A stretch of 10,466 bases of DNA from Rudaea sp. (lineage in GTDB: Bacteria > Pseudomonadota > Gammaproteobacteria > Xanthomonadales > Rhodanobacteraceae), in assembly GCA_025934455.1 (NCBI GenBank), contig JAICYA010000033.1:1-10466 (forward strand). The letters run 5' to 3'. Position 1 is the first letter of the stretch. Each line of letters opens with the position of its first letter. The notes beneath the pieces were generated by a model, which saw only the letters and a list, made by a program, of their open reading frames with translations, did no database searches and had not been told where the DNA came from. This document shows positions 1-6,003 of this stretch, piece by piece. The position numbers and the translations under genes are program-made.

Positions 1-24
1 CTGGTCTTGAATCGCGCTGCATGA
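1..24 (+). CDS. possible C-terminal end of an upstream gene (partial)
   Basis: Frame 1 is open from the window edge and reads LVLNRAA before a TGA at 22-24. That TGA overlaps the ATG of the next gene in an ATGA arrangement, which is typical of translationally coupled genes in this kind of genome. Seven codons cannot identify a product, and an open frame this short is expected by chance. The only support is the ATGA junction and the absence of a ribosome binding site for the following gene. Confidence 0.3.
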   Translation: MVLNRAA

Positions 25-818
25 TTCAACTTTATTTCAGCACCGCCGTCATTTGCCTGACGGCGGTGTTGTTTCTGGAGTCCCTTTTTCCCTTGCTCGC
101 GACGCCGGTGCCCTTGCGGCGCTGGATGCGCAACCTGGGACTGTCGGCGCTGTCCTTTGGCGTGACGGTGCTGTCCCCGCTGCTCTTCTGGCTACTGCTT
201 CGGGTGCTGCGGGTGGCGCCGGGCGATGGCTGGTTCACGCATTGGAATATGCCGGCGTGGGGCCAATGGCTGGCGACATTCCTGCTGATGGACGCCATCG
301 CTTATGCACTGCACCGGTTGTCGCACGCATGGCCCTGGCTTTGGCGCCTGCATGCGGTTCACCATAGCGACATCGAACTCGACGCCACCACCACGCACCG
401 CCATCACCCGCTGGAAAGCCTAGTGTCCGCCTTCGTGACCCTGCCTGTGCTGCTGATGCTGACGCCACCGCCGGAAGCGGTATTCGCCTACAGCCTGCTG
501 GCCCTGGGGGTGAGTACCGTTTCACACGGCAACCTGCGCCTGCCCGCTGCGCTCGACAAGGTACTGCGTCTTGTGCTGGTGACGCCAGCCTTCCATCGTC
601 TTCATCACAGCGCCCTGCGCGCGCAGACCGACAGCAACTACGCCACGGTCTTTCCACTGTTCGATTATCTGCTGCGCAGCGCCAGCACCATTCCCGGCGA
701 CGGCGGGCGCCAGCTCAGGATCGGTCTGGAGACTCAGCGTGACGCGGCAAGCCAGTCGCTTGCCGCGATGCTGCTCGCGCCGTTTCGCCGGGGCAACCGC
801 CGCGGCGAGCGCAATTAG
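21..818 (+). CDS. fatty acid hydroxylase / sterol desaturase family membrane protein
   Basis: This 265-residue integral membrane protein carries the histidine clusters of the fatty acid hydroxylase superfamily (ERG3/ERG25/alkylglycerol monooxygenase type). They are HRLSH at 98-102, HAVHH at 111-115, HRHH at 126-129, an isolated His169 (SHGN) and HRLHH at 192-196. In this family the histidines bind a non-haem di-iron centre at the cytoplasmic face that hydroxylates or desaturates lipid C-H bonds. Hydrophobic stretches lie near 4-27, 41-64, 82-97 and 133-168. The tail after about 225 is polar and lacks motifs. The ATG at 21 has no clear Shine-Dalgarno, but it overlaps a possible upstream stop codon, so coupled translation is plausible. 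The 3' end overlaps the convergent pdxH by 4 bp. The family is certain; the substrate (fatty acid, sterol/hopanoid or carotenoid) cannot be told from the sequence. Confidence 0.9.
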   Translation: MIQLYFSTAVICLTAVLFLESLFPLLATPVPLRRWMRNLGLSALSFGVTVLSPLLFWLLLRVLRVAPGDGWFTHWNMPAWGQWLATFLLMDAIAYALHRLSHAWPWLWRLHAVHHSDIELDATTTHRHHPLESLVSAFVTLPVLLMLTPPPEAVFAYSLLALGVSTVSHGNLRLPAALDKVLRLVLVTPAFHRLHHSALRAQTDSNYATVFPLFDYLLRSASTIPGDGGRQLRIGLETQRDAASQSLAAMLLAPFRRGNRRGERN

Positions 819-1411
819 GGATACAGCAGCCGCTTGCTCCAGCGGCGATCGACCTGTTCGTAGCGAATGCGATCGTGCAGGCGCGCGCGCTGTCCGTACC
901 ATAGCTCGATCACGTCCGGCACAAGACGAAATCCGCCCCAATGCGGCGGACGCGGTACCGGTCGGCCTTCGAATTCGCGCTCGTACTGCGCGATGCGCGC
1001 GTCGAGCAAGGCGCGATCCGGCAATGTTTGCGATTGCAGCGACGCCCACGCGCCGATCTGGCTGGCGCGTACGCGCGTGGCGAAATAGGCGTCGGATTCG
1101 ACGACAGAGGTTTTTTCCACCACGCCTTCGGCGCGCACCTGCACGCCATCGCGCAGCGTCTTCCAGTGCAGGCACAACGCTGCCTGCTGCTGCTCGTCGA
1201 GTTGCGCGGCCTTGGCGCTTTCGTAGTTCGTGTAGAACGCGAAGCCGCGCTCGTCCAGTTCCTTGAGCAGCACGATGCGCGCGGACACGCGTCCGCGTGC
1301 ATCGCCGGTGGCCAGCGTCATCGCCGTGGGTTCGGGGTCGCCGGACGCGCGGGCTGCGTCGATCAGCTCGCGAACCTGCGCGACCGCTTCGGCAAGCAGG
1401 CCATCCGCCAC
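815..1411 (-). CDS. pdxH: pyridoxamine/pyridoxine 5'-phosphate oxidase
   Basis: This FMN-dependent cytosolic enzyme oxidises pyridoxine or pyridoxamine 5'-phosphate to pyridoxal 5'-phosphate, the last step of vitamin B6 synthesis and salvage. The 198-residue protein shows the family blocks in order: PTAMTLAT near 28-35, a RIVLLKELDERGFAFYTNYES-like FMN-binding strand around 45-64, SQIGAWAS near 117-124, PHWGGFRLVP around 156-165, ELWYGQRARLHDR around 169-181, and the C-terminal WSKRLLYP. It lacks the extra N-terminal segment of E. coli PdxH and closely resembles the roughly 199-residue Xanthomonas form. The start is GTG at 1411. An in-frame TGA nine bases upstream, which is also the dodecin stop, rules out a longer version. 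No good Shine-Dalgarno precedes the GTG, so translation is probably coupled to the dodecin gene. Confidence 0.95.
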   Translation of the reverse strand: MADGLLAEAVAQVRELIDAARASGDPEPTAMTLATGDARGRVSARIVLLKELDERGFAFYTNYESAKAAQLDEQQQAALCLHWKTLRDGVQVRAEGVVEKTSVVESDAYFATRVRASQIGAWASLQSQTLPDRALLDARIAQYEREFEGRPVPRPPHWGGFRLVPDVIELWYGQRARLHDRIRYEQVDRRWSKRLLYP

Positions 1412-1420
1412 AGGCCGCGC

Positions 1421-1627
1421 TCAGTCGACCAGGAAATTGACGCGCATGTTGACGCGCCATTCGGCAACGGAACCGTCGTCGTTGGTGACGACCTTGAGGT
1501 CGTTTATCCAGGCGCCCTTGATGTTCTTCACCGTCTTGCTCGCCTTCTTCAGGCCGCCGGTCACGGCATCCTCGATGCCCTTGGTCGACGAAGCGCTCAA
1601 TTCGATGACTTTCGTGATCTTGCTCAT
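1421..1627 (-). CDS. dodecin family flavin-binding protein
   Basis: This 68-residue protein has the dodecin fold signature: an N-terminal strand KITKVIELSASS, a helix GIEDAVTGGLKKASKTVKNI around 16-35, then two strands with LKVVT and EWRVNMRVNF near the C-terminus. Dodecins form hollow dodecamers that bind riboflavin, FMN or FAD (some bind CoA) and buffer free flavin. This copy belongs to a variant in which GAWIND replaces the common WFEV at the flavin-stacking tryptophan. A Trp is present but shifted by about two residues, so flavin binding is likely but not proven. I chose the ATG at 1627 over the longer frame from 1684 because AAGGAG lies 7 nt upstream (1635-1640) and the product then begins MSKITKV, as family members do. 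Its stop is 9 nt before pdxH, which encodes an FMN enzyme. Confidence 0.9.
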   Translation of the reverse strand: MSKITKVIELSASSTKGIEDAVTGGLKKASKTVKNIKGAWINDLKVVTNDDGSVAEWRVNMRVNFLVD

Positions 1628-1648
1628 GGCTTGACTCCTTGGGGGTTC

Positions 1649-1661
1649 GCTGCCAGGCAGC
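1649..1661 (-). other. short inverted repeat between xrtH and the dodecin gene
   Basis: The sequence GCTGCCAGGCAGC is a perfect 13-base dyad (6-base arms around a central A/T). In RNA it could form a 5-bp hairpin with a 3-nt loop. It sits in the 46-bp gap between the xrtH stop and the dodecin ribosome binding site. No T-run follows, so it is not a convincing terminator. It could be an operator, a processing site or chance. Confidence 0.25.
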
Positions 1662-1673
1662 CGCCCGAGTGTA

Positions 1674-2171
1674 TCAGGCCGCAACGGCCCGCGACGTGCG
1701 CGGCAGCCAGCGCAGCCAGATCAGCCAGAACACCAGTGCATCGAGGATGATCAGCGCCTGCCACAGATACAAGTGGAACCAGTCGAACCACACCGAATTC
1801 CATTCATGCAGATAGAACAAACTGATGATGCGTACCACGTTCAGACTCTGGATGGCGAGGAATCCGATCGCCATGCCGGCCAGCTTGTGCTTCCACGGCG
1901 ACGGAAACGCAAGAATCGCCGACACCAGGATCAGCACCGCCTCAACGCCGTTGCAACCGGCGACGATCTCGATGCCGCCGCCGCTGCGTGCGCTGAGGAT
2001 GTCGTTGCCGCGCGCGATCACGGTGTGGTCGAACAGAAGCATTATCCCCGCACTGACATGCGCGACCCCCGCGGTGAACGGCATGATCACGTGCGTTTGC
2101 ACCGGTTGCAGCAGTTCGGCGGTGAACAACACGAGCAGGCAGACGAGAAAAACGACGATGAAGCGCAGCAT
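1674..2171 (-). CDS. xrtH: exosortase H (XrtH-like) transpeptidase-family membrane protein
   Basis: This 165-residue polytopic membrane protein is of the exosortase/archaeosortase family. It shows the full catalytic set: Cys73 in AGCNGVEA, Arg114 in NVVRIISLF and His133 in WFHLYLWQ. Hydrophobic segments lie near 2-21, 31-48, 69-90, 96-120 and 133-155. Exosortases cut C-terminal PEP-CTERM-like tails of exported proteins at the inner membrane. The very compact length, the LNVVRIISLFYL block and the WLRWLPR ending match XrtH, the type paired with IPTLxxWG-CTERM substrates. The ATG at 2171 gives MLRF, as I recall for homologues. A start at 2210 would add 13 residues and overlap the aroK start codon. 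Neither start has a good Shine-Dalgarno. It is the first gene of the leftward xrtH-dodecin-pdxH series, 46 bp before dodecin. No IPTL-CTERM tail is encoded in the window. The exosortase family is near certain; the H subtype is likely. Confidence 0.88.
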   Translation of the reverse strand: MLRFIVVFLVCLLVLFTAELLQPVQTHVIMPFTAGVAHVSAGIMLLFDHTVIARGNDILSARSGGGIEIVAGCNGVEAVLILVSAILAFPSPWKHKLAGMAIGFLAIQSLNVVRIISLFYLHEWNSVWFDWFHLYLWQALIILDALVFWLIWLRWLPRTSRAVAA

Positions 2172-2208
2172 GCGGGTTTCGACGCGAAAGATTAGGTAGC
2201 ATTGTCGC
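2172..2208. promoter_or_regulatory. divergent spacer between xrtH and aroK
   Basis: Only 37 bp separate the start codons of the leftward xrtH and the rightward aroK. A TAGCAT at 2197-2202 resembles a -10 element for aroK, but no matching -35 lies at the right distance, and such a promoter would give an almost leaderless message. No convincing promoter can be placed for xrtH either. The promoters probably extend into one or both coding regions. Confidence 0.3.
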
Positions 2209-2760
2209 ATGAATCCCGCCCCCAACCTGTTCCTCGTCGGCCCGATGGGCGCAGGCAAGTCGACGCTCGGCAAGCGCGTGGCGGAGACGCTCGACCTGCC
2301 GTTCTTCGATCTCGACCACGAAATCCAGGCGCAGTGCGGCGCCGACGTCGCGCTGATCTTCGACATCGAAGGCGAATGCGGATTCCGCCGCCGCGAAAGC
2401 GCGATGCTGGCCGAATTCGCCGCACGCGACGGCATCGTGCTGGCCACCGGCGGCGGCGCGATTCTCGCCGACGAAAATCGCGATCTGCTGCGCGCGCGCG
2501 GCTTCGTGGTGTTCCTGGAAACCACGGTGGACGAACAACTCGAACGCCTCGCCCGCGACCGCAAGCGCCCGCTGCTCGCCGCACCGGACCGGCGCGAGCG
2601 TCTCGAACAACTCGCGGCGCAGCGCAACACCCTGTACCGCGAAATCGCCGATTTGACCTTGCCTGCCGGCCATCGCGGCAGCATCGCGCAGGTGGCGCAG
2701 CACCTCGCCGCGCAACTGGCCCAGGCCTGGCAACGCCGCGCCGCCGGGCGTGCGGCATGA
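2209..2760 (+). CDS. aroK: shikimate kinase
   Basis: This 183-residue cytosolic kinase phosphorylates shikimate at O3 using ATP, the fifth step of the common aromatic pathway. The P-loop is GPMGAGKST at 11-19. The magnesium/shikimate-binding DLD is at 34-36, FRRRES near 59-64 holds the shikimate arginine (Arg60), and the substrate-contacting GGG is at 81-83. The lid is around 116-123 (RDRKRPLL), and Arg139 in [11 protein letters not shown] is the second substrate arginine. All key residues are intact. The ATG at 2209 gives the usual short lead before the P-loop; only a weak AGG lies upstream. Its TGA overlaps the aroB start as ATGA, so the two shikimate enzymes are coupled, as in the classic aroK-aroB pair. 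It is the first gene of the rightward cluster that runs to hemE. Confidence 0.97.
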   Translation: MNPAPNLFLVGPMGAGKSTLGKRVAETLDLPFFDLDHEIQAQCGADVALIFDIEGECGFRRRESAMLAEFAARDGIVLATGGGAILADENRDLLRARGFVVFLETTVDEQLERLARDRKRPLLAAPDRRERLEQLAAQRNTLYREIADLTLPAGHRGSIAQVAQHLAAQLAQAWQRRAAGRAA

Positions 2761-3839
2761 GCGGCGCAATGCGCGAACTCGTCGTCGAGCTGGGCGCACG
2801 CCGCTATCCGATCCGCATTGGGGTGGGCCTGCTGGCCGATGTTGCGCCGTGGCGCGCTTTGCTGCCGGGGCGGCACGTGCTCGTGGTCAGCGACGAGCAC
2901 GTCGCGCCGCTGTACCTCGATCGCGTCAGCGCGGGTTTGCACGATCGCACATTTTCGTCTTTGGTCCTTCCCGCCGGCGAGGCGCGCAAGACGCTGGATT
3001 CCGCCGCGCAAATCTTCGCCGCCCTGGCGGAACTGCAAGCCAGTCGCGACGCCTGCGTGATCGCGCTCGGCGGCGGCGTGATCGGCGACCTCGCCGGTTT
3101 CGCCGCGGCCTGCTGGATGCGCGGCATCGCGTTCGTGCAGATGCCCACGACCTTGCTCGCGATGGTCGATTCCTCCGTCGGCGGCAAGACCGGCGTGGAT
3201 CTGCCGCAAGGCAAGAACCTCGTCGGTGCCTTCCACCAACCACGCGCCGTCATCGCCGACACCGCGACGCTCGCGACCTTGCCCGATCGCGAACTGCGCG
3301 CCGGCTTCGCCGAGGTGGTCAAGTACGGCGCACTTGGCGACGCGGATTTTTTCGCGTGGCTGGAAAGAAATGCCGACGCCCTGCTCGCGCGCGATGCGGG
3401 CCCACTCGCCGAGGCGATCGCGCGCTGTTGCGCGCAAACGGCCGCCATCGTCGCGCGCGACGAAACCGAACGCGGCGAGCGCGCCTTGCTCAACTTCGGC
3501 CATACGTTCGGCCACGCGCTGGAAACCACGTGCGGCTATGGCAAACTGCTGCACGGCGAGGCCGTCGCCATCGGTATGTACCTCGCGGCACGATTGTCGG
3601 CGCGATTGGGAATGTCCACCGATGCCGACTCCGTGCACATGCGCGACCTGTTGGCCCGATTCGACCTGCCGACCGCGATTCCCGCCGGAACCGACCCCGG
3701 CGCCGTTCTCGCCGCCATGCGGCTGGACAAGAAGAACGCCAGCGGCCGCCTGCGCCTGATCCTATGGCGCGGCGTGGGCCGCGCGGAAATCGCCGATAAC
3801 GTGGACGAAGCCGCGATCCACGGTGTCCTGGCCGCATAA
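2757..3839 (+). CDS. aroB: 3-dehydroquinate synthase
   Basis: This enzyme converts DAHP to 3-dehydroquinate, the second step of the shikimate pathway, using NAD and a divalent metal. The 360-residue length is normal. Visible motifs are the NAD-binding [11 protein letters not shown] at 105-115, [20 protein letters not shown] around 129-148, [10 protein letters not shown] around 153-162 and GFAEVVKYG around 183-191. The metal ligands are Glu186, His249 ([12 protein letters not shown]) and His266 ([10 protein letters not shown]), and DKK lies at 324-326. The chosen ATG at 2757 overlaps the aroK stop (ATGA). An internal ATG at 2769, giving MRELVVEL, is an equally homologue-like start. The longer frame reaching back to 2202 is only an out-of-frame reading of aroK. 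The small WGR gene follows 14 nt later with no visible terminator. Confidence 0.97.
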   Translation: MSGAMRELVVELGARRYPIRIGVGLLADVAPWRALLPGRHVLVVSDEHVAPLYLDRVSAGLHDRTFSSLVLPAGEARKTLDSAAQIFAALAELQASRDACVIALGGGVIGDLAGFAAACWMRGIAFVQMPTTLLAMVDSSVGGKTGVDLPQGKNLVGAFHQPRAVIADTATLATLPDRELRAGFAEVVKYGALGDADFFAWLERNADALLARDAGPLAEAIARCCAQTAAIVARDETERGERALLNFGHTFGHALETTCGYGKLLHGEAVAIGMYLAARLSARLGMSTDADSVHMRDLLARFDLPTAIPAGTDPGAVLAAMRLDKKNASGRLRLILWRGVGRAEIADNVDEAAIHGVLAA

Positions 3840-3853
3840 GCTAAAATGCGACC

Positions 3854-4117
3854 ATGCGCCTATACATGCAAACCAAGCCGGCGGCGAGTGAACCGCCACG
3901 CTATTACCAGATCGCCCTGCAGCAGGACCTGCTCGGCGGCTGGACGCTGATCCGTGAATGGGGCCAGCCCGGCGGGCGCGTGAGTCTGAAACGCGAGGTG
4001 TATCTGGAGCGCGACGACGCGCTCGCCGCGTTCGAACATGCACGCGACGCGCAGCTAAAGCGCGGCTTCCACATCATGTTCAGCCAGGGGCAGGATTCGC
4101 CATATGTCGCGGCATGA
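3854..4117 (+). CDS. small WGR-domain protein
   Basis: This 87-residue cytosolic protein is essentially one WGR domain. YYQIALQQDLLGGWTLIREWG occupies about 17-37, followed by PGGRVSLKREVYLE and a helix DDALAAFEHARDAQLKRGF. WGR domains occur in eukaryotic PARPs, where they bind DNA ends, and in varied bacterial proteins of mostly unknown function. Here the signature reads WGQPGGR, where many bacterial members have WGRIG followed by PGG. The name-giving Arg and its neighbours therefore appear missing. The ATG at 3854 is the first in frame and a second ATG follows at 3866; neither has a clear Shine-Dalgarno. The 3' end overlaps the SPOR gene by 14 bp and aroB ends 14 nt upstream, so the gene is embedded in the aroKB-hemE cluster. 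The domain is confident; the function is unknown. Confidence 0.85.
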   Translation: MRLYMQTKPAASEPPRYYQIALQQDLLGGWTLIREWGQPGGRVSLKREVYLERDDALAAFEHARDAQLKRGFHIMFSQGQDSPYVAA

Positions 4118-4943
4118 ATTTTCCATCGTTGCGATAGCCGCATTGCTTGGACTGGCGACATCGGCGCATGCCGAGCCATCCTCCGACTACGGCAAGGTCG
4201 ACACCTTCCAGCCGGGCAAAAAGTATAACTGTGTACCCACGGCCGATCGCAAAGGCTGGGACTGCAACGCCACCGGCAAGGCCGAGGTTCCGCCCGCGCC
4301 GGCGCCTGCGCAGACTCCCGTCGCTACGCCAGAACCCGCTCCCGCACCTGCGCCCGCTCCTGTTCATGAGGCGGTTCCCGCCGCACCGCCGCAGCAGCCA
4401 GCTCCTCGCGCCGGCGCCCTGCCGAGCTACCTGACCAACTCCGGTGCGAACCAGCCGATGCGGCCGATGCCCGCCGCGCCGGCACCAAAACCCGCGCCGC
4501 AGCCGCGCGTCAAAGGCCCGCAGATTCCCGCGCAGACGCCAGCGGCTCCGGCCGCGAATCCACCGCCAGCACTGGCGAAACCCGCTGCGGCAGCACCGTC
4601 GAAACCCGCTGCGCCGAAACCGGCGGCCGCGGCGCCATCCGCGCAGGCGGGACACGACTTCCTTGCCCTGCCCGCAGCCCAGTACGTGATCGAACTCGCG
4701 CACGCGGGCAGCGTTGCGGGTCTCGACGCCGCCCGCGCCACCGCACATCCGGCGCACGGCGAAGTATACGAATTGCATTTGTCGCAAAGTGGAAACGAAT
4801 CGTGGCTGCTGCTGTGGGGTCCGTTCGCGGACCTGCCAGCCGCGCGCGCCGCCCGCGACGAACTCGCCGCGCAGGGCGCGGCGCCCGGCTGGCCTCGGCG
4901 CATCGGGCCGCTGCAAGCTGAAATGCGGCACACGGAACCCTAG
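4104..4943 (+). CDS. exported SPOR-domain protein with Pro/Ala-rich linker
   Basis: This 279-residue protein begins with a signal peptide (hydrophobic 7-20, probable cleavage after AHA at 21-23), so the mature protein is periplasmic. A short head follows with two cysteines, Cys43 and Cys54 (KYNC...GWDC), that could form a disulfide. A roughly 120-residue linker of Ala, Pro, Lys and Gln leads to a C-terminal domain at about 188-274. That domain has the alternating pattern of SPOR (YVIELAHAG, then [30 protein letters not shown]). SPOR domains bind denuded septal peptidoglycan, so a role at the division site is likely. The position just downstream of aroK-aroB mirrors damX in E. coli, but here the anchor is a cleavable signal, not a membrane span. 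The ATG at 4104 has AGGA 8 nt upstream. It overlaps the WGR gene by 14 bp and ends 7 nt before hemE. Confidence 0.82.
   Translation: MSRHEFSIVAIAALLGLATSAHAEPSSDYGKVDTFQPGKKYNCVPTADRKGWDCNATGKAEVPPAPAPAQTPVATPEPAPAPAPAPVHEAVPAAPPQQPAPRAGALPSYLTNSGANQPMRPMPAAPAPKPAPQPRVKGPQIPAQTPAAPAANPPPALAKPAAAAPSKPAAPKPAAAAPSAQAGHDFLALPAAQYVIELAHAGSVAGLDAARATAHPAHGEVYELHLSQSGNESWLLLWGPFADLPAARAARDELAAQGAAPGWPRRIGPLQAEMRHTEP
4287..4652 (+). repeat. low-complexity Ala/Pro-coding tract
   Basis: Residues 62-183 of the SPOR protein are built of imperfect repeats such as [27 protein letters not shown] and [11 protein letters not shown]. In the DNA this gives short direct repeats, for example GAAACCCGCTGCG twice near 4577 and 4602. 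Such linkers span the periplasm and often vary in length between strains by slippage. Confidence 0.75.
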
Positions 4944-4950
4944 GAATCGC

Positions 4951-6003
4951 ATGTCCGATCACCGCTTCCTGCGCGCCCTCGCGCGCCAACCCGTCGACCG
5001 CACGCCGGTGTGGATCATGCGCCAGGCCGGACGCTACCTGCCCGAGTACCGCGCCACGCGTGCGCGCGCCGGCAGCTTCGTCAACCTGTGCAAGACGCCG
5101 GAACTCGCCTGCGAGGTGACGCTGCAACCGCTGGCACGCTATCCACTCGACGCGGCCATCCTGTTCTCCGACATCCTCACCATTCCCGACGCGATGGGCC
5201 TGGGCTTGTCGGTGGAGGAAGGGGTCGGCCCGCGCCTTGCCAAACCGGTACGCACGCCTGCCGACATCGCCGCGCTCGCCGTGCCCGATCCGGAAACCGA
5301 TTTGCGCTATGTGATGGACGCGGTGCGCCTGATCCGCAATGAACTCGCAGGCAAGGTGCCGCTGATCGGCTTCGCCGGCAGCCCGTGGACGCTGGCCTGC
5401 TACATGATCGAAGGCGAAGGATCGTCCAGTTTCGCCAAGGCCAAGGCCTTGGCCCTTGACGACTCCGCGACGATGCACAAGTTGCTCGACGTCGTTGCGC
5501 GTTCCGTCGCTGCGTACCTCGCCGCGCAGGCCGCCGCCGGCGCACAGGCGCTGATGGTGTTCGACACCTGGGGCGGCTTGCTCGCGCCCGCCATGTTCCG
5601 CGAATTCAGCCTGCGCTACCTCGCGCAGATCGCGCAAAATCTGCAAATCCACAATGTTGCGAAGTCCATTCCGTTGATCCTGTTCAGCAAGGGCGCGAAT
5701 TCGCATCTGGAAATACTCGCCGACACCGGCTGCACCGCGCTCGGACTCGACTGGACGATCGCGCTCGACGAAGCTCGCCGCCGCGTCGGCAACCGCGTCG
5801 CGCTGCAGGGCAACCTCGATCCGGCCGTGCTGCACGCGCAACCTGAAACCATACGTGCCGAAGTGAAGAAGGCGCTGGACAGCTTCGGCCCGCATCCTGG
5901 CCATGTCTTCAACCTCGGCCACGGCATCACGCCCGATGTCCATCCGGAACGCTTGCGCGTGCTGATCGATGCGGTGCATGAGTTGAGCGCACCCTCAATC
6001 TGA
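4951..6003 (+). CDS. hemE: uroporphyrinogen decarboxylase
   Basis: This cytosolic enzyme removes four carboxyl groups from uroporphyrinogen III to give coproporphyrinogen III in haem synthesis. The 350-residue length is typical. The N-terminal signature [16 protein letters not shown] is at 19-34 with Arg24 and Arg28, and the catalytic Asp74 lies in [20 protein letters not shown] at 141-155 carries Tyr151, FDTWGG is at 204-209, and QGNLDP is at 286-291. The C-terminal FNLGHGI has His324. All expected active-site residues are present. The ATG at 4951 has AGGA 5 nt upstream, overlapping the stop region of the SPOR gene 7 nt before it. A longer open frame reaching back to 4714 is an out-of-frame reading of that gene. 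The 3' end overlaps the convergent sensor kinase by 9 bp. It is the last gene of the aroK-hemE cluster. Confidence 0.97.
   Translation: MSDHRFLRALARQPVDRTPVWIMRQAGRYLPEYRATRARAGSFVNLCKTPELACEVTLQPLARYPLDAAILFSDILTIPDAMGLGLSVEEGVGPRLAKPVRTPADIAALAVPDPETDLRYVMDAVRLIRNELAGKVPLIGFAGSPWTLACYMIEGEGSSSFAKAKALALDDSATMHKLLDVVARSVAAYLAAQAAAGAQALMVFDTWGGLLAPAMFREFSLRYLAQIAQNLQIHNVAKSIPLILFSKGANSHLEILADTGCTALGLDWTIALDEARRRVGNRVALQGNLDPAVLHAQPETIRAEVKKALDSFGPHPGHVFNLGHGITPDVHPERLRVLIDAVHELSAPSI

Noticed and set aside
1628..1684. N-terminal extension of dodecin by 19 residues from an ATG at 1684
   Set aside because: It would overlap the end of xrtH and ignore the good AAGGAG site before the ATG at 1627; the extra residues are not dodecin-like.
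2202..2756. Rightward open frame extending aroB upstream through aroK
   Set aside because: It is an Arg-rich out-of-frame reading of aroK; the dehydroquinate synthase domain begins only after the ATGA junction.
2172..3638. Upstream two-thirds of a 654-codon leftward frame ending in xrtH
   Set aside because: This part is antisense to aroK and aroB and has no recognisable domain; only the last 165 codons form the exosortase.
4510..5979. 489-codon leftward frame opposite hemE and the SPOR gene
   Set aside because: It has no motifs and is antisense to a clearly functional hemE.
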